Assembly (NCBI RefSeq): GCF_022965755.1
Contig: NZ_CP095187.1
Span: 1,240,001 to 1,304,000, forward strand
Direction: 5' to 3'
DNA from: Pseudoxanthomonas sp. F37
Lineage (GTDB): Bacteria; Pseudomonadota; Gammaproteobacteria; Xanthomonadales; Xanthomonadaceae
DNA: 64,000 nucleotides
This document shows positions 46,682 to 57,617 of this stretch, in pieces. The notes below the pieces were generated by a model, which worked only from the letters and a program-made list of their open reading frames with translations, had not been told where the DNA came from and did not search any database. Position 1 is the first letter of the stretch. Each line of letters begins with the position of its first letter. Position numbers and translations under genes: made by a program.

Positions 46682-47980
46682 TCAGCCGCGCCGCCACACC
46701 AGTCGCGCACGGTGCGTCCGCAACCAGGTGTCGGCGTCGGCCGACAGGACGAAGTCGCCCGCCGCCCACAGCCTGTCGCCACGCCAGAGCAGTGGAAGCT
46801 GGCGGCGTTCCCAGGGCGGGATGCCGAGCGCCTGCAGTACATCCTTCAAGGCGTGATGGTGGGACCGCCCCGGCAGGGCGATGCGCTCGCCGCCGCCGCG
46901 CGCACTGACCCGCAACGGCGTGTCGAACCGGCAAGCGCCGCCCTCCAGCGACAGGGTGCCGCCATCGGGCAGTGCGAGCAGGGTCGTCCCGTCCCAGTCG
47001 GCATGCCAGTCCGCGGGCAGGATCCGGCGCGTGCGCTCGGCATGCAGCAGCCCGCGCCATCGACGCACCACCGCGCCCTGCCAGACGAATTCCGCCTGCG
47101 CATCGGCCCGTGCGTCCAGCAGCTGCGCGTCGATGCGCGCCACCCCCTCCGCCGGGAGCGGCGGCAGCGACAGGCCCTGGATCCATCTGCGCAGCGCGCG
47201 CGCGCGCTGCGCGCGTGCGGCTTCGCGCAGCGGGGCGATGGCCAGCGCGGCCGGGTCGGCGGTGGCCGCTTCGGCGAGCAGGCGGGCATCGTGGTGCGCC
47301 AGCATGTCGGCGGCCTCCGCACTGAGAGTCGCGCTGCGCGCGAACGAGGCATCCGCCTGCGGCCAGCGCTGCCGCAGCCGGGGCAGGATGTCGTGGCGGA
47401 GGAAATTGCGGTCGGCGTCGGTGCGGGCGTTGCTGGGGTCTTCGACCCAGCGCAGTCCGTGCGTGCGGGCATAGGCCTGCAATGCGTCGCGCGGCGTGTG
47501 CAGCAGCGGCCGCCATTGCCATCCCGGGCCGAAGCTGCGCCAGGACCGCATCGCCGCCAGTCCGTCGGGGCCGGAGGCGCGCAGCGCGCGCAACAGGAAG
47601 GTCTCCGCCTGGTCTTCCAGATGGTGTGCCGTGGTCAGGATGTCGCCGGGCGCCATGACGGCGGCGAACGCCTCGCGCCGCGCATGCCGCGCGGCCGCTT
47701 CAGGGCCTTCGCCCTGCGTGGCATCCACCTGCACGTGCCGCACCTGCAGGGGCACGTCCAACGCCGCGCAGGCAGCGGCGCAGTGCGCCACCCAGGCATC
47801 GGCCTCGGGCTGCAGGCCATGGTGCACGTGGACCGCGCCCAGTCCGCGGCGCCGCAGGTCCGGCTCCTGCGCCAGGCGATGCAGCAGGACGGTCGAATCC
47901 CGTCCGCCACTCAACGCCACCCACACCGGTCCCTCCGTGGAGGCAGGCAGCAGGGGCAGGGGCGGGGCCACGGGACGCAT
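46682..47980 (-). CDS. tilS: tRNA(Ile)-lysidine synthase
   Basis: The 432-residue PP-loop ATPase changes C34 of tRNA-Ile(CAU) to lysidine so that it reads AUA. The ATP motif SGGRDS is near residue 22, followed by [15 protein letters not shown] and [22 protein letters not shown]-terminal substrate-binding domain is present ([20 protein letters not shown]). Length is normal. TAGCAT lies 6 bases before the ATG and no Shine-Dalgarno sequence is visible. Confidence 0.95.
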   Translation of the reverse strand: MRPVAPPLPLLPASTEGPVWVALSGGRDSTVLLHRLAQEPDLRRRGLGAVHVHHGLQPEADAWVAHCAAACAALDVPLQVRHVQVDATQGEGPEAAARHARREAFAAVMAPGDILTTAHHLEDQAETFLLRALRASGPDGLAAMRSWRSFGPGWQWRPLLHTPRDALQAYARTHGLRWVEDPSNARTDADRNFLRHDILPRLRQRWPQADASFARSATLSAEAADMLAHHDARLLAEAATADPAALAIAPLREAARAQRARALRRWIQGLSLPPLPAEGVARIDAQLLDARADAQAEFVWQGAVVRRWRGLLHAERTRRILPADWHADWDGTTLLALPDGGTLSLEGGACRFDTPLRVSARGGGERIALPGRSHHHALKDVLQALGIPPWERRQLPLLWRGDRLWAAGDFVLSADADTWLRTHRARLVWRRG

Positions 47981-47992
47981 CCGCGCATGCTA
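47981..47992 (-). promoter_or_regulatory. TAGCAT 6 bases before the tilS start (possible leaderless transcript)
   Basis: On the minus strand TAGCAT is followed by GCGCGG and the ATG at 47980. No ribosome-binding site and no clear -35 are seen. Confidence 0.3.
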
Positions 47993-48122
47993 GCGATGAA
48001 GCGGCCGGCACGCAGCCTCGGTCCGGCGTCACGGCCGTTCGCACGCCTTGGCTGCCGTGCTTCGGGCGCCGTGCCGGCGAACGGAACGATGCGTCGGCCG
48101 CCTCGCGGGCCGGGCGCGGCGC

Positions 48123-48311
48123 CTACCTGACCTGTTGCAGGATGACGATCAGGGCGGCGGTCCAGCACGCGCCGACGAACAGACCCAGGACCAGGTGCTG
48201 GCTCACCCCCGCACGATGGAAGCGCCAGCGGTTCACCCCCAGTGCCACGACCACGGGCAGCACGAACAGGATCGCCGGCAGCATCCACCAGGGCAACGAC
48301 AGCAGGTCCAT
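48123..48311 (-). CDS. Small two-helix membrane protein
   Basis: This 62-residue protein of unknown function has two membrane helices (about 8-27, WWMLPAILFVLPVVVALGV, and about 38-58, LVLGLFVGACWTAALIVIL) joined by a short basic loop. GGGAGAG precedes the ATG at 48311. It stands alone between tilS and the TPR gene, with a 142-base gap toward tilS in which I see nothing notable. Confidence 0.65.
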   Translation of the reverse strand: MDLLSLPWWMLPAILFVLPVVVALGVNRWRFHRAGVSQHLVLGLFVGACWTAALIVILQQVR

Positions 48312-48421
48312 TCCACTCTCCCGCGTGCGGCGCCGGCGATGCGCCGGCCTGGGGTGCATCATCGCGCACCGCGCGGGCCCCGGCCTTGATCGTGGTCAAC
48401 CGTCCGTCGTCGCGGTCGCGG

Positions 48422-49168
48422 CTAGTCCAGCGAGGCGAGCTCGCGCCGGGCCAGGGCGATCCAGTCCTGCTGTTCGCGACGGTAGTAGCGGGGCGCCGCA
48501 TCGGAGCGGTCGAGGATTTCCTGGAACAGGCTGCGCGCACGCGCGTGCTCGCCCAGGCGCTTCAGCAGCAGGCCGAAGCGCGCGCGGGCTTCTTCGCCAG
48601 GATAGCCCTGCACCACGGCCTCGTACTCGTGGATGGCGGCCGCGGCGCCGGCGGTGTCTTCCACCGCGCGCGCATACAGCAAGTGGCCATCGAAGGAACG
48701 GAAGGAGGGATTGGCGGCGATCAGTGCGTCCAGCGTGGCGCGCGCCCCGGCCGGATCGCCCAGGCCGAACTGCGCCTTCGCCAGCCCCAGCATCAGGTCC
48801 GGATCGGTGGCGTACAGGCCCTTGAGCGCCTGCCCGTAGAGTTCCGAGGCGTGCGCGTAGTCGCCGCTGCGCAGGCTCTCTTCGGCCAGCCGTCGCCGGT
48901 TCGCCGGCGTATCGGCGGCCTTCAGCAGCTTGGCTGCATCGCGCCGGTCGCGGTCGGGGTCGATGCGGTCGCGCATGCTGCGCACCGTGCGCCGTGCCGA
49001 CGGGTTGTGGCGCAGGTCCGGGAGGATCTCGGCGATGAAGTACACGATCACCGCGATGAAGGAGAACAGCAGCAGGATGAAGACCCAGTACAGCGGACGT
49101 CCCGTGCGCACCACGTGCACGCAGCAGGCGATCTGCAGGGCGAAGGACAGCAGGATGATGGGGCTCAT
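48422..49168 (-). CDS. Membrane-anchored TPR protein
   Basis: The 248-residue protein has two N-terminal hydrophobic segments (about 3-22 and 27-48; the WVFILLLFSFIAVIVYFIAE part looks like the PLDc_N-type membrane hairpin), then a soluble tetratricopeptide region (about 90-235: AEESLRSGDYAHASELYGQA, GLAKAQFGLGDPAGARATLD, FGLLLKRLGEHARARSLFQE). TPR proteins scaffold other proteins, but the partner is unknown. It is divergent from the ricin-DHOR lipoprotein gene. Confidence 0.8.
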   Translation of the reverse strand: MSPIILLSFALQIACCVHVVRTGRPLYWVFILLLFSFIAVIVYFIAEILPDLRHNPSARRTVRSMRDRIDPDRDRRDAAKLLKAADTPANRRRLAEESLRSGDYAHASELYGQALKGLYATDPDLMLGLAKAQFGLGDPAGARATLDALIAANPSFRSFDGHLLYARAVEDTAGAAAAIHEYEAVVQGYPGEEARARFGLLLKRLGEHARARSLFQEILDRSDAAPRYYRREQQDWIALARRELASLD

Positions 49169-49390
49169 GCAGGCAGGCTTACGCCGGAGGCGGGGCGCCC
49201 AGCATCGGGCATCCTTGCCGCGTGCGCCAGCACGGGTGCGGCGCGGGTTGTGCGGCGAGGGTCACAGTGACGGGCGACGCGCTCTGCGACCATGCCGCGT
49301 CCTGTCTCGGATGGCGGGCCGCGTCGCCTCGGGGAGCGAGGCCGCGGCGGCGCCGACGTTCCCCACGCGTCCCCAAGGAGTTGGTCCCCG

Positions 49391-52204
49391 ATGCATGTCC
49401 CCCCTGTACGTGCGTGGCATCGCCGCGCGTTCGCCGCGGTCGCGCTGGCCTCGCTGGCCGCCTGTTCCGTGCAGACGGAGGAAGCCGGCGGCGAGTCGCC
49501 GTTCTGGAGCCGCGCGCGCCCGATGCTGGCGTCCACACAGGCAAGCGCGGGAACCGTCGCGGCCAACGCATCCACCCTGGCCGCCGCGCCGCAGAACATC
49601 GACGTCGACCCGGTACCGTCCGGGCGCTACCGCATCGCCAGCGTGCTCAGCGGACTGTGCGTGGAGATCCGCGACGGCAACCTGGCCAACGGAACGCCGC
49701 TGGTGCAGTCGGCCTGCGATGCGAGCCTGAACCGCCAGTTCTTCGACATTGCCGAAACCACGACGGGCCAGTACCGACTGCGCAACCTGCACACGCAGAA
49801 GTCCGCCGACATCCCGGGCGCTTCCGGGGCCGACCATGTGGTCGTGCAGCAGTGGGACGACAACGGCAGCGGCGCGCAGCGGTTCCGCCTGCAGCGCATC
49901 GATGCGAGCGACCGCTACCGCATCGTCAACGTCAACAGCGGCAAGTGCCTGGGCATCGCCGGCGCCTCGGCCGGCGCGGGCGCGGCCCTCGAGCAGGCCG
50001 CCTGCGTGGCGGTGCCCGCCCAGCAATTCCGTCTCGGCGCCGGCGAGCCGCAGCCGGTGCGGCAGAACGGATCCCACCCGATGCTGCCGCCCCCGCCGCC
50101 GGTGCCGCCTTCGGCCCGCTACCAGCCGCTGCTGTGGCCCGACGGGGCCGCCCCCGTCCACTACACGCAGGACGACGGCACCCTGGTCACCCACGTCGGC
50201 GGACGCGTGCGCGACCGGCATGCGCGCGAGCCCATCGTCGACGACAGCTACCAGGTATTCCCGCCGCAGTACTTCGAGCGGCGCACGCACGAGATCATCA
50301 TCCACGACGATGCGGTGCCCGGCACATCGGGCGAGCAGCGCATCCTGACCATCGTCGTCAAGCCGCAGCACTACTGGTACGGCACCAACTTCCGCCATGG
50401 CTACATCGGACGGCGCAGCGAAGATCCGTTGGAGCCGACCTCGGTGGCGCTGTATGCCGACAACGGCGGCATGAAGCTGCTGCCCGGCGGCGTGGCCACG
50501 CAGACACCGATCCCCGGCTATGCGCAACTCGGGCAGGATCCGAACGCCAACTACACACCGCCCGCGGGCGCGCCCGGCAACGCCTTCGTGCTGGTGAAGG
50601 AGATCCGCACGGCCGCCAACGACGCGCACCGCCCGCTGCGCAAGGGCGACCTGGTGGAGTTCGAACTGGGCATCTTCCTGGCCGGCAACCCCGACATCAT
50701 CGGCCGCTTCAACTACTACGCCGAGGCGCTGGTGTACCGCGCGGGCTCGCATGGCATCGTGTCGTGGTTCCGCGGACCGGGTTACGGCGTGCAGCGGCCG
50801 CTGGATTCGCTGGCGATGCCGGCCGGGGCGCTCAGTGCCGGTCCGTGGATGACGCTGCACGAGGACACTTCCAGCGAGCCCTACCGGATGCTGCAGCAGG
50901 CCTCGCACAACATCGCCGGCTACAACATGCAGCCATGGGCCGAAGGGCGCCGACTGATCCACACCTCGTTCGCCAGCGGTCACCACTCCGAGGAAAGCAA
51001 CACGGTTTTCGCCGCGCACGCCGGCAAGACCGCGCCGCACTTCTCGCAGACACGCTGCGTGGACTGCCACACGGGCAATGGTCGCAGTTCGCCGGTGGTG
51101 GGCGCGCCGTTGAACCGGCTCGGCGTTTTCGTGGGCGTGGCCGGCGCGGGCACGCAGGCGGCGGATCCGCGCTTCGGCCTGCGCCTGCAGCAGGGCACCT
51201 ACCGAGAAAGTGGCGCCAACCTCGATGGCCGCGAAGCGGAGCTGGTGTTGACCGGCTACACCGAACTCCCTGGCCGCTACGCCGATGGCAGCGCCTATGT
51301 GCTGCGCCGGCCGAACTACGCGCTACGCGATCGCGCGGGTCAGGCGCTGGCGTTGCCGACGGCCCTGTCCGTGCGCGTGGCGTCTTCGCTGGTCGGGTTG
51401 GGCCTGCTGGAAGCCGTCCCGGAACAGCACCTGGAACGCCTGGTGCTGGCGCAGCAGGGCGATCCCGATGGGGTCGCCGGCCGGCTGCAGATCGTCGCCG
51501 ACGCGCGCGACCCGGGCGTCAGTCGCGTGGGCCGATTCGGCTGGAAGGGTGGCAGCGCCACGCTGGAACAGCAGGCCTCGCTGGCCTTCAACACCGACAT
51601 GGGGGTGGCGTCGCCGCTGATGCCGTCGCTGGAATGCGCGCGCGGCAGCCAGGGCACCGCCTGCACGCAGGCCGACACCGGCGGCGCGAAACTGACGGCC
51701 GCGGACATCCACCAGACCACGCTCTACCTGAGCCTGCTGGGCGTGCCACCCCGGCGCGACTTCGACAATCCGCTGGAACAGGACGCCCAGGCGCGTGCGC
51801 GCCAGCTGCGGGTCAAGCGCGGCGCCCAGCTGTTCGAAGCGGCGCGCTGCGGCACCTGCCACGCGCCCGAACTGCGGACCGGACACCACCGCTTCGTCGA
51901 ACTCCGTTACCAGACCATCCGGCCGTATACCGACCTGCTGCTGCACGATATGGGACCCGAGCTGGCCGATACCTACGTCGAGGGGCGTGCGACTGCGCGC
52001 GAGTGGCGTACGGCGCCGCTCTGGGGCCTGGGCCTGGCTGCGACGATCGATCCGAACGTGCGCTACCTGCACGACGGCCGCGCGGCCACGCTGGAAGAGG
52101 CCGTGTTGTGGCATGGCGGGCAAGGCGCCGCAGCGAAGCGGCGCTTCGAGGCGATGAACGCGGAAGATCGTCGCGCGCTGGTCGATTTCCTCAAGTCCCT
52201 GTAG
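49391..52204 (+). CDS. Lipoprotein with ricin-type lectin domain and di-heme DHOR domain
   Basis: The 937-residue lipoprotein (LASLAAC lipobox) has a ricin B-type beta-trefoil (about 78-220, with QFFDI, QRFRLQ and QQFRLG repeats), a proline linker (PMLPPPPPVPPS), an uncharacterised beta-rich region (about 235-530) and a C-terminal di-heme oxidoreductase (DHOR/COG3488-like) part. Two CxxCH heme sites are seen: CVDCH (556-560) and CGTCH (about 819-823). It is probably an outer-membrane or periplasmic redox enzyme that binds a carbohydrate polymer. Substrate and heme partner are unknown. AAGGAG precedes the ATG at 49391. Confidence 0.82.
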   Translation: MHVPPVRAWHRRAFAAVALASLAACSVQTEEAGGESPFWSRARPMLASTQASAGTVAANASTLAAAPQNIDVDPVPSGRYRIASVLSGLCVEIRDGNLANGTPLVQSACDASLNRQFFDIAETTTGQYRLRNLHTQKSADIPGASGADHVVVQQWDDNGSGAQRFRLQRIDASDRYRIVNVNSGKCLGIAGASAGAGAALEQAACVAVPAQQFRLGAGEPQPVRQNGSHPMLPPPPPVPPSARYQPLLWPDGAAPVHYTQDDGTLVTHVGGRVRDRHAREPIVDDSYQVFPPQYFERRTHEIIIHDDAVPGTSGEQRILTIVVKPQHYWYGTNFRHGYIGRRSEDPLEPTSVALYADNGGMKLLPGGVATQTPIPGYAQLGQDPNANYTPPAGAPGNAFVLVKEIRTAANDAHRPLRKGDLVEFELGIFLAGNPDIIGRFNYYAEALVYRAGSHGIVSWFRGPGYGVQRPLDSLAMPAGALSAGPWMTLHEDTSSEPYRMLQQASHNIAGYNMQPWAEGRRLIHTSFASGHHSEESNTVFAAHAGKTAPHFSQTRCVDCHTGNGRSSPVVGAPLNRLGVFVGVAGAGTQAADPRFGLRLQQGTYRESGANLDGREAELVLTGYTELPGRYADGSAYVLRRPNYALRDRAGQALALPTALSVRVASSLVGLGLLEAVPEQHLERLVLAQQGDPDGVAGRLQIVADARDPGVSRVGRFGWKGGSATLEQQASLAFNTDMGVASPLMPSLECARGSQGTACTQADTGGAKLTAADIHQTTLYLSLLGVPPRRDFDNPLEQDAQARARQLRVKRGAQLFEAARCGTCHAPELRTGHHRFVELRYQTIRPYTDLLLHDMGPELADTYVEGRATAREWRTAPLWGLGLAATIDPNVRYLHDGRAATLEEAVLWHGGQGAAAKRRFEAMNAEDRRALVDFLKSL

Positions 52205-52215
52205 GCCACGCGGAC

Positions 52216-52243
52216 AAAAAAAGCGCCGGACGGACCGGCGCTT
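52216..52243 (-). terminator. Terminator after accA
   Basis: Arms AAGCGCCGG and CCGGCGCTT enclose ACGGA, followed on the minus strand by seven T. It lies 26 bases after the accA stop and may also slow the convergent DHOR transcript. Confidence 0.88.
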
Positions 52244-52268
52244 CGATCGGGGTGCGGGCGATGGCCGC

Positions 52269-53228
52269 TCAGGCCGCCTCGTACGCCCCGTAGCCGCGCA
52301 GCCGTGCGTAGCGCTTGGTCAGCAGTTCCTCGACCGGCAGCTTCTCCAGCGCGTCGAGTTCGTTGAGCAGCACGGCCTTCAGGCGCACCGCCATCTGGCG
52401 CGGGTTGCGGTGTGCGCCGCCGATGGGTTCGCGCACCACCTTGTCGACCAGGCCCAGCCCGTGCAGGCGCCTGGCGGTCAGTCCCAGCTGTTCGGCGGCG
52501 TCCTTGGCCTTGGCGGCATCCTTCCACAGGATGGAGGCGCAGCCTTCCGGCGAGATCACCGAGTAGGTGCCGTATTCCAGCATCAGCGTGCGGTCGCCGA
52601 CGCCGATGGCCAGCGCGCCGCCGCTGCCGCCCTCGCCGATCACCGTGCAGACGATGGGGATCTTCAGTTCCGCCATTTCCATCAGGTTGCGGGCGATGGC
52701 CTCGGACTGGCCCCGCTCTTCCGCGCCCACGCCGGGATAGGCACCGGGGGTGTCGATGAAGGTCAGCAGCGGCAGTTTGAAGCGCTCGGCCATCTTCATC
52801 AGGCGCAGCGCCTTGCGGTAACCCTCCGGGCGCGGCATGCCGAAGTTGCGGGCGATCTTGCTCTTGGTGTCGCGGCCCTTCTGGTGGCCGATGATCATCA
52901 CGCTGCGGCCGTCGATGCGGCCCAGGCCGCCGACGATGGCGGCGTCGTCGGCGAAGGCGCGGTCGCCGGCCAGTTCCTGGAACTCGTCGCAGAAGACCCT
53001 GATGTAATCCAGCGTGTACGGGCGCGCCGGGTGGCGGGCCAGCTGCGAGACCTGCCAGGGCGTCAGGTCGCGGAAGATCTGCGCTGTGCGGATGCGCAGC
53101 TTGTCCTGCAGCGCGTGCACCTCGGCGTCGACATTCACCGCCGGCCCGGTGCTGGCGGCGCGCAGGTCCTGGATCCTGGCTTCCAGGTCGGCGATGGGTT
53201 GTTCGAAGTCGAGGTAGTTCGGATTCAT
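52269..53228 (-). CDS. accA: Acetyl-CoA carboxylase carboxyltransferase subunit alpha
   Basis: The 319-residue subunit, with AccD, moves the carboxyl group from biotin to acetyl-CoA in the first step of fatty acid synthesis. Typical parts are [55 protein letters not shown] and [13 protein letters not shown]. The start at 53228 matches the family. It is the last gene of the lpx-dnaE-accA run, and a TACACT promoter-like hexamer lies about 30 bases upstream of it. Confidence 0.97.
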   Translation of the reverse strand: MNPNYLDFEQPIADLEARIQDLRAASTGPAVNVDAEVHALQDKLRIRTAQIFRDLTPWQVSQLARHPARPYTLDYIRVFCDEFQELAGDRAFADDAAIVGGLGRIDGRSVMIIGHQKGRDTKSKIARNFGMPRPEGYRKALRLMKMAERFKLPLLTFIDTPGAYPGVGAEERGQSEAIARNLMEMAELKIPIVCTVIGEGGSGGALAIGVGDRTLMLEYGTYSVISPEGCASILWKDAAKAKDAAEQLGLTARRLHGLGLVDKVVREPIGGAHRNPRQMAVRLKAVLLNELDALEKLPVEELLTKRYARLRGYGAYEAA

Positions 53229-53325
53229 CTGCGGGCCGTGGGCCGGAAAGGGGGAAAGTGTAGCCCAAGCACCCCGGCGGTCACGTACGGGGGGGTAGGG
53301 CCGTGACGCGGCGCACGCGGCGGCG

Positions 53326-56300
53326 TCAGTTCGCCCAGGGCCGGTAGAAGGCCGGCTTGGCAGTACGCACGCCGGGCATGGCGCGCAGGGCGTCCAGCAG
53401 TTCGGCATCCACGCGCACCGCCTTCTGGCCGTTGAGGTCCAGCATGCCGGCGATCACGCCGTCGCCGGCGCCCATCAGCAGGTCCAGGCGCAGCGGCGTG
53501 CCGCCGGGACGGTGCCGCGACAGCAGCGCGTCCACGCGCTCCCACAGGCCCGGCACGCGCAGGTCTAGGCGCAGTTGCAGGCGTTGCGCATGCTGCTGGC
53601 ACAGCTGCGCGTAGTCCCACACCTGGCGGATGCGCAGGCTGTAGCCGCCGCTGAACTCGTCCTCGCGCAGGCCGCCCTTGACGACCAGCACGCGGTCGCG
53701 CGTCAACAGCGCACCGAACTCGGACAGCGCGTCGGAGAACGCGCTGCACTCGATGCGCCCGCGTCCGTCCTCCAGCTGCACGAACACCTGGCTGTCGCCC
53801 TTGCGCCGGATGCCCACCACCTGGCCGGCCACGATCGCGTTGACCTCCGGGCGCCAGCCTTTCTTGTCGCCGCCGGACGAGCTGGACCAGATGCGGTCCA
53901 GTTCGCTCAGGTCGCTGCCGACCAGCGAGCGCAGGTCGTCGCGGTACGGGTCCATCGGGTGGCCGCTGAGGTAGTGGCCCAGTGTCTCGCGTTCGCCGTG
54001 CAGCTTCTGCATCAGCGGCCATTCGTCCGTCACCGGCAGGTCGACATGGATGTCGTCGCCCCCGCTGCTGGAACCGAACATGTCGACGATGCCGGCGTTG
54101 CGGTTCTTGCTGATCTGGTCGATGGCCTTCAGCACTTCGGGCAGCTGCAGCGCCAACGAGGCGCGGTTGCGGCCCAGTGCGTCCAATGCGCCCGCGTTGA
54201 TCAGGGCTTCCAGCGCACGCTTGTTGAGCCTGGACGAATCGACGCGCTTGCAGAAATCGAACAGGTCGCGGAACTCCCCGCCGTCCTTGCGCGCCTCGAC
54301 GATACTCTCGCACACGCCCTGGCCCACGCCCTTCACCGCGCCCAGGCCGTAGCGGATGGTGTTGGCATCGGTCGCCACGAACATGAAGGCCGAATGGTTC
54401 ACGTCCGGCGGCAGCACGTTCAGGCCCAGGCCGCGCGCCTCGTCCAGGAAGCCGACCACCTTCTCGGTCTTGTCCATGTCCGAGGACAGCGTGGCGGCCA
54501 TGAACTCGGACGGGTAGTGCTTCTTCAGCCACGCGGTCTGGTAGGCGACCAGCGAATACGCGGCGGCGTGCGACTTGTTGAAGCCGTAGCCGGCGAACTT
54601 CTCCATCAGGTCGAAGATCTCGTCGGCCTTGCGCTGGTCCACGCCGCCCTTGGCCGCGCCCTCGCGGAAGATCTCGCGGTGCTTGGCCATTTCGGCCGGC
54701 ACCTTCTTGCCCATCGCGCGGCGCAACAGGTCGGCGCCGCCCAGCGAGTAGCCGCCGACGATCTGCGCCATCTGCATGACCTGCTCCTGGTAGACCATGA
54801 TGCCGTAGGTCTCTTCCAGCATGGTCCGCGTGCGCGGGTCGGGGTAGTCGAATTCCTCGCGGCCGTGCTTGCGCTCGACGAACGACGGGATCATGTCCAT
54901 CGGGCCGGGGCGGTACAGCGCGTTCAGCGCGATCAGGTCCTCGAAGCGGTCGGGCTTGGCTTCCTTCAGCGCGCGGCGCATGCCGGTGGATTCGAACTGG
55001 AACACCGAGCCGGTGTTGCCGTTGGCGAACACGTCGCGATAGACGCTGGCGTCGTCCAGCGGGATGGCGGCGATGTCCAGCGGCGGAATGCCGGCGCGCG
55101 CGTGGCGTTGGTTGATCGCCTTGACCGCCCAGTCGATGATGGTCAGCGTGCGCAGGCCCAGGAAGTCGAACTTCACCAGGCCGACCGCCTCCACGTCGTC
55201 CTTGTCGAACTGGGTGACGGGATTCCTGCCGCGTCCGCCCTCGTCGTGTTCGGCGAACAGCGGGCAGAAATCCGACAGCGGCGACGGCGCGATCACCACG
55301 CCGCCGGCGTGCTTGCCGGCGTTGCGGGTAAGGTCTTCCAGCTGGCGCGCCAGGTCGATCAGGTCGCGGACGTCGTCCTCGTCGCGGTAGCGCTCGATCA
55401 GCTCCTGCGACGCGGCCTCGCTGCTGCCTTCGCCCATGGCGTCCTTCAGCGACACGCCCAGGATGTTCGGGATGAGCTTGGCCACGCCGTCGACCAGGCC
55501 GTACGGGAAGCCGAGCACGCGGCCGGCATCGCGCACCACGGCCTTGGCCGCCATCGTGCCGTAGGTGATGATCTGGCTGACCCGGTCGCGGCCGTACTTG
55601 CGCGCGACATAGTCGATCACCTCGTCGCGCCGGTCCATGCAGAAGTCGATGTCGAAGTCGGGCATCGACACGCGTTCGGGATTCAGGAAGCGCTCGAACA
55701 GCAGTCCGTACGGCAGCGGGTCCAGGTCGGTGATCTGCAGCGCCCACGCCACCAGCGAGCCGGCGCCCGAGCCGCGGCCCGGGCCGATCGGGATGCCCTG
55801 GTTCTTTCCCCACTGGATGAAGTCGGCCACGATCAGGAAGTAGCCCGGGAACCCCATCTTGCAGATGGTGTCCAGCTCGAAATCCAGCCGCTTCTCGTAG
55901 TCTTCGCGCGTATGGCCGGGCGCCAGCGGATTCTTCTCCAGCCGCGCCTTCAGGCCATCGTGCGACTGCCGGCGGATCCAGCTGTCCAGCGTCTCGTCGT
56001 CGGGCACCGGATAGGCGGGCAGGAAGTACGTGCCCAGCCGCATCTCGATGTTGCAGCGCTGCGCCAGCGCCAGCGTGTTGTCGATGGCGTCCGGCACGTC
56101 GGCGAAGAGTTCGGCCATCTGCTCGGCCGACTTCATGTACTGCTCGGGGCTGTACTCGCGCGGGCGCTTGGGGTCGTCCAGCACGCGGCCGGAGGCGATG
56201 CACACGCGCGCTTCGTGCGCGTCGAAATCGTCCGGCGACAGGAAGCGCACGTCGTTGCTGGCGATCACGGGCATGCCGCGCGCTCCGGCCGCATGCAGGG

Positions 56301-56883
56301 CGAAGGCATTGAACGCCTCCTCGCCCTCGCGCTGCGTGCGCGTCAGTTCCAGGTGCAGGTCCTCGCCGAAGGTGCGCTGCCAGTCGGCCAGGTGCTGCTC
56401 GGCCAGGTCGTGGCGGCCGGTCAGCGCCAGGCGGCCGGCCAGGCTCTGCCGGCCGATGATGGCGAACAGGCCCTGGTGGTCGGCACGCAGCCACTCCGGT
56501 TCGATGGCGACGCCGTCCGTGCGGTGGCCTTCCATCCATGCGCGCGAGAGCAGGCGCGACAGCGACAGGTAGCCCTCGCGGTCGCGGCACAGCAGGGTCA
56601 CCGGCCACGGCGCTTCGCCGCCTTCGGCGACCATCACGTCGGCGCCGGCGATGGGCTTGATGCCCACGCCTTCGGCGGCCTTGTAGAACTTCACCAGCGC
56701 GAACAGGTTGTTGCGGTCGGTGACCGCCAGCGCGGGCATGCCCAGTTCCACCGCCCGGCTCAACAGGTTGGCCTGCTTGGCCTTCTTCGGGTCGGCGTGG
56801 TCCGGCTTCTCGGGCACGCGGATGATCGAATCCGCAAGCGAAAATTCGGTGTGCAGGTGGAGGTGGACGAAACGGGAAGACAT
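53326..56883 (-). CDS. dnaE: DNA polymerase III subunit alpha
   Basis: The 1185-residue replicative polymerase has an N-terminal PHP domain ([15 protein letters not shown], residues 5-19), the catalytic palm with [19 protein letters not shown], the fingers region, tandem HhH ([12 protein letters not shown]) and an OB fold near the C-terminus. Length is slightly above E. coli DnaE (1160). I chose the ATG at 56883, where the family begins with [16 protein letters not shown] longer frame upstream is non-family sequence. Confidence 0.97.
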   Translation of the reverse strand: MSSRFVHLHLHTEFSLADSIIRVPEKPDHADPKKAKQANLLSRAVELGMPALAVTDRNNLFALVKFYKAAEGVGIKPIAGADVMVAEGGEAPWPVTLLCRDREGYLSLSRLLSRAWMEGHRTDGVAIEPEWLRADHQGLFAIIGRQSLAGRLALTGRHDLAEQHLADWQRTFGEDLHLELTRTQREGEEAFNAFALHAAGARGMPVIASNDVRFLSPDDFDAHEARVCIASGRVLDDPKRPREYSPEQYMKSAEQMAELFADVPDAIDNTLALAQRCNIEMRLGTYFLPAYPVPDDETLDSWIRRQSHDGLKARLEKNPLAPGHTREDYEKRLDFELDTICKMGFPGYFLIVADFIQWGKNQGIPIGPGRGSGAGSLVAWALQITDLDPLPYGLLFERFLNPERVSMPDFDIDFCMDRRDEVIDYVARKYGRDRVSQIITYGTMAAKAVVRDAGRVLGFPYGLVDGVAKLIPNILGVSLKDAMGEGSSEAASQELIERYRDEDDVRDLIDLARQLEDLTRNAGKHAGGVVIAPSPLSDFCPLFAEHDEGGRGRNPVTQFDKDDVEAVGLVKFDFLGLRTLTIIDWAVKAINQRHARAGIPPLDIAAIPLDDASVYRDVFANGNTGSVFQFESTGMRRALKEAKPDRFEDLIALNALYRPGPMDMIPSFVERKHGREEFDYPDPRTRTMLEETYGIMVYQEQVMQMAQIVGGYSLGGADLLRRAMGKKVPAEMAKHREIFREGAAKGGVDQRKADEIFDLMEKFAGYGFNKSHAAAYSLVAYQTAWLKKHYPSEFMAATLSSDMDKTEKVVGFLDEARGLGLNVLPPDVNHSAFMFVATDANTIRYGLGAVKGVGQGVCESIVEARKDGGEFRDLFDFCKRVDSSRLNKRALEALINAGALDALGRNRASLALQLPEVLKAIDQISKNRNAGIVDMFGSSSGGDDIHVDLPVTDEWPLMQKLHGERETLGHYLSGHPMDPYRDDLRSLVGSDLSELDRIWSSSSGGDKKGWRPEVNAIVAGQVVGIRRKGDSQVFVQLEDGRGRIECSAFSDALSEFGALLTRDRVLVVKGGLREDEFSGGYSLRIRQVWDYAQLCQQHAQRLQLRLDLRVPGLWERVDALLSRHRPGGTPLRLDLLMGAGDGVIAGMLDLNGQKAVRVDAELLDALRAMPGVRTAKPAFYRPWAN

Positions 56884-56975
56884 GCCGGCTCGGGGTGCTG
56901 TCGGGGCAGCGTACCGGCGGGGGTGGGGTGGGGCAAGGCTTGACATTCCCGACCCGCAGAACGGGCGGGGAAGAG

Positions 56976-56999
56976 AAAAAAGCCGCCCGGGTGGGCGGC
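56976..56999 (-). terminator. Terminator after the unknown gene upstream of dnaE
   Basis: Arms GCCGCCC and GGGCGGC are followed by six T on the minus strand. It ends the unknown 136-residue protein gene, so dnaE probably has its own promoter in the 175-base gap. Confidence 0.75.
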
Positions 57000-57058
57000 A
57001 CGGGGAAAACCCGAGGGGTCGGGTGGGTGAGGGCGCGGCCGCGCGGGCCACGCCGGTA

Positions 57059-57469
57059 TCAGTGGATGCGGAACAGCGGTACCGGTTCGGGGGCGTAGCT
57101 GCCGAAGCGCACCTGCCGCAGGTGCGTTTCCAGTGCCGCTTCGGCATGGCGTGCGGCTTCCCAGTCGGCACGGGTGTAGCGCAGGGCTTGGAGCGGGCAT
57201 CCGCGCAACTGCGCCTCCAGAGTGCGCAGGCGGCGGAAGTCCAGGTAGCGCGCGGTTTCGTCGGCCACCAGCAGCCAGGTGGCTTCGTCCAGCGAGGCGG
57301 CGCCCGGGCTGCGCAGCAGCGCCAGCGCTCGCTGCAGACGCTGGCGCGCGATGCCGTCGCACGACCAGTCGCGATCCGCCAACAGGCTGCGCAGCAATTG
57401 CGCGCGCGCATCGTCGACGGGGCGGGGTGGGGACGCGGGAGAGGGTGCGACGGGATCGAGCAGGGTCAT
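57059..57469 (-). CDS. Unknown small protein between rnhB and dnaE
   Basis: I do not recognise this 136-residue protein. It has no signal peptide or membrane helix. It is a helical, Arg/Ala/Leu-rich soluble chain (DDARAQLLRSLLADRDWSCD, RLQRALALLRSPGAASLDEA, CPLQALRYTRADWEAARHAE), perhaps DNA- or RNA-associated by charge. GAGG precedes the ATG at 57469. It interrupts the usually compact lpx-rnhB-dnaE run and ends in its own terminator, which suggests a lineage-specific insertion. Base composition is like its neighbours. Confidence 0.65.
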   Translation of the reverse strand: MTLLDPVAPSPASPPRPVDDARAQLLRSLLADRDWSCDGIARQRLQRALALLRSPGAASLDEATWLLVADETARYLDFRRLRTLEAQLRGCPLQALRYTRADWEAARHAEAALETHLRQVRFGSYAPEPVPLFRIH

Positions 57470-57617
57470 GGTGCGCCTCGGGGGGAGAGGGCTCCCGCGT
57501 CCGGTGGGCGCGGGATGCAGGACCATGGTGCGCGCAAGCGGAAACCCGCGCGCCTGCTGGAAGCCATCGTGACGATGGACACCGTGCCGGAGGTCACCCC
57601 CGCAGGGGCGCGCTGCG

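Noticed and set aside
53575-56943. A 1122-residue open frame on the plus strand
   Set aside because: It lies opposite dnaE and has the His/Gln/Arg/Val-rich composition of an antisense shadow.
57564-57578. Palindrome CCATCGT-G-ACGATGG as a stand-alone regulatory feature
   Set aside because: It is short and its distance from any start is large. It is mentioned only as a possible operator with the unknown gene.
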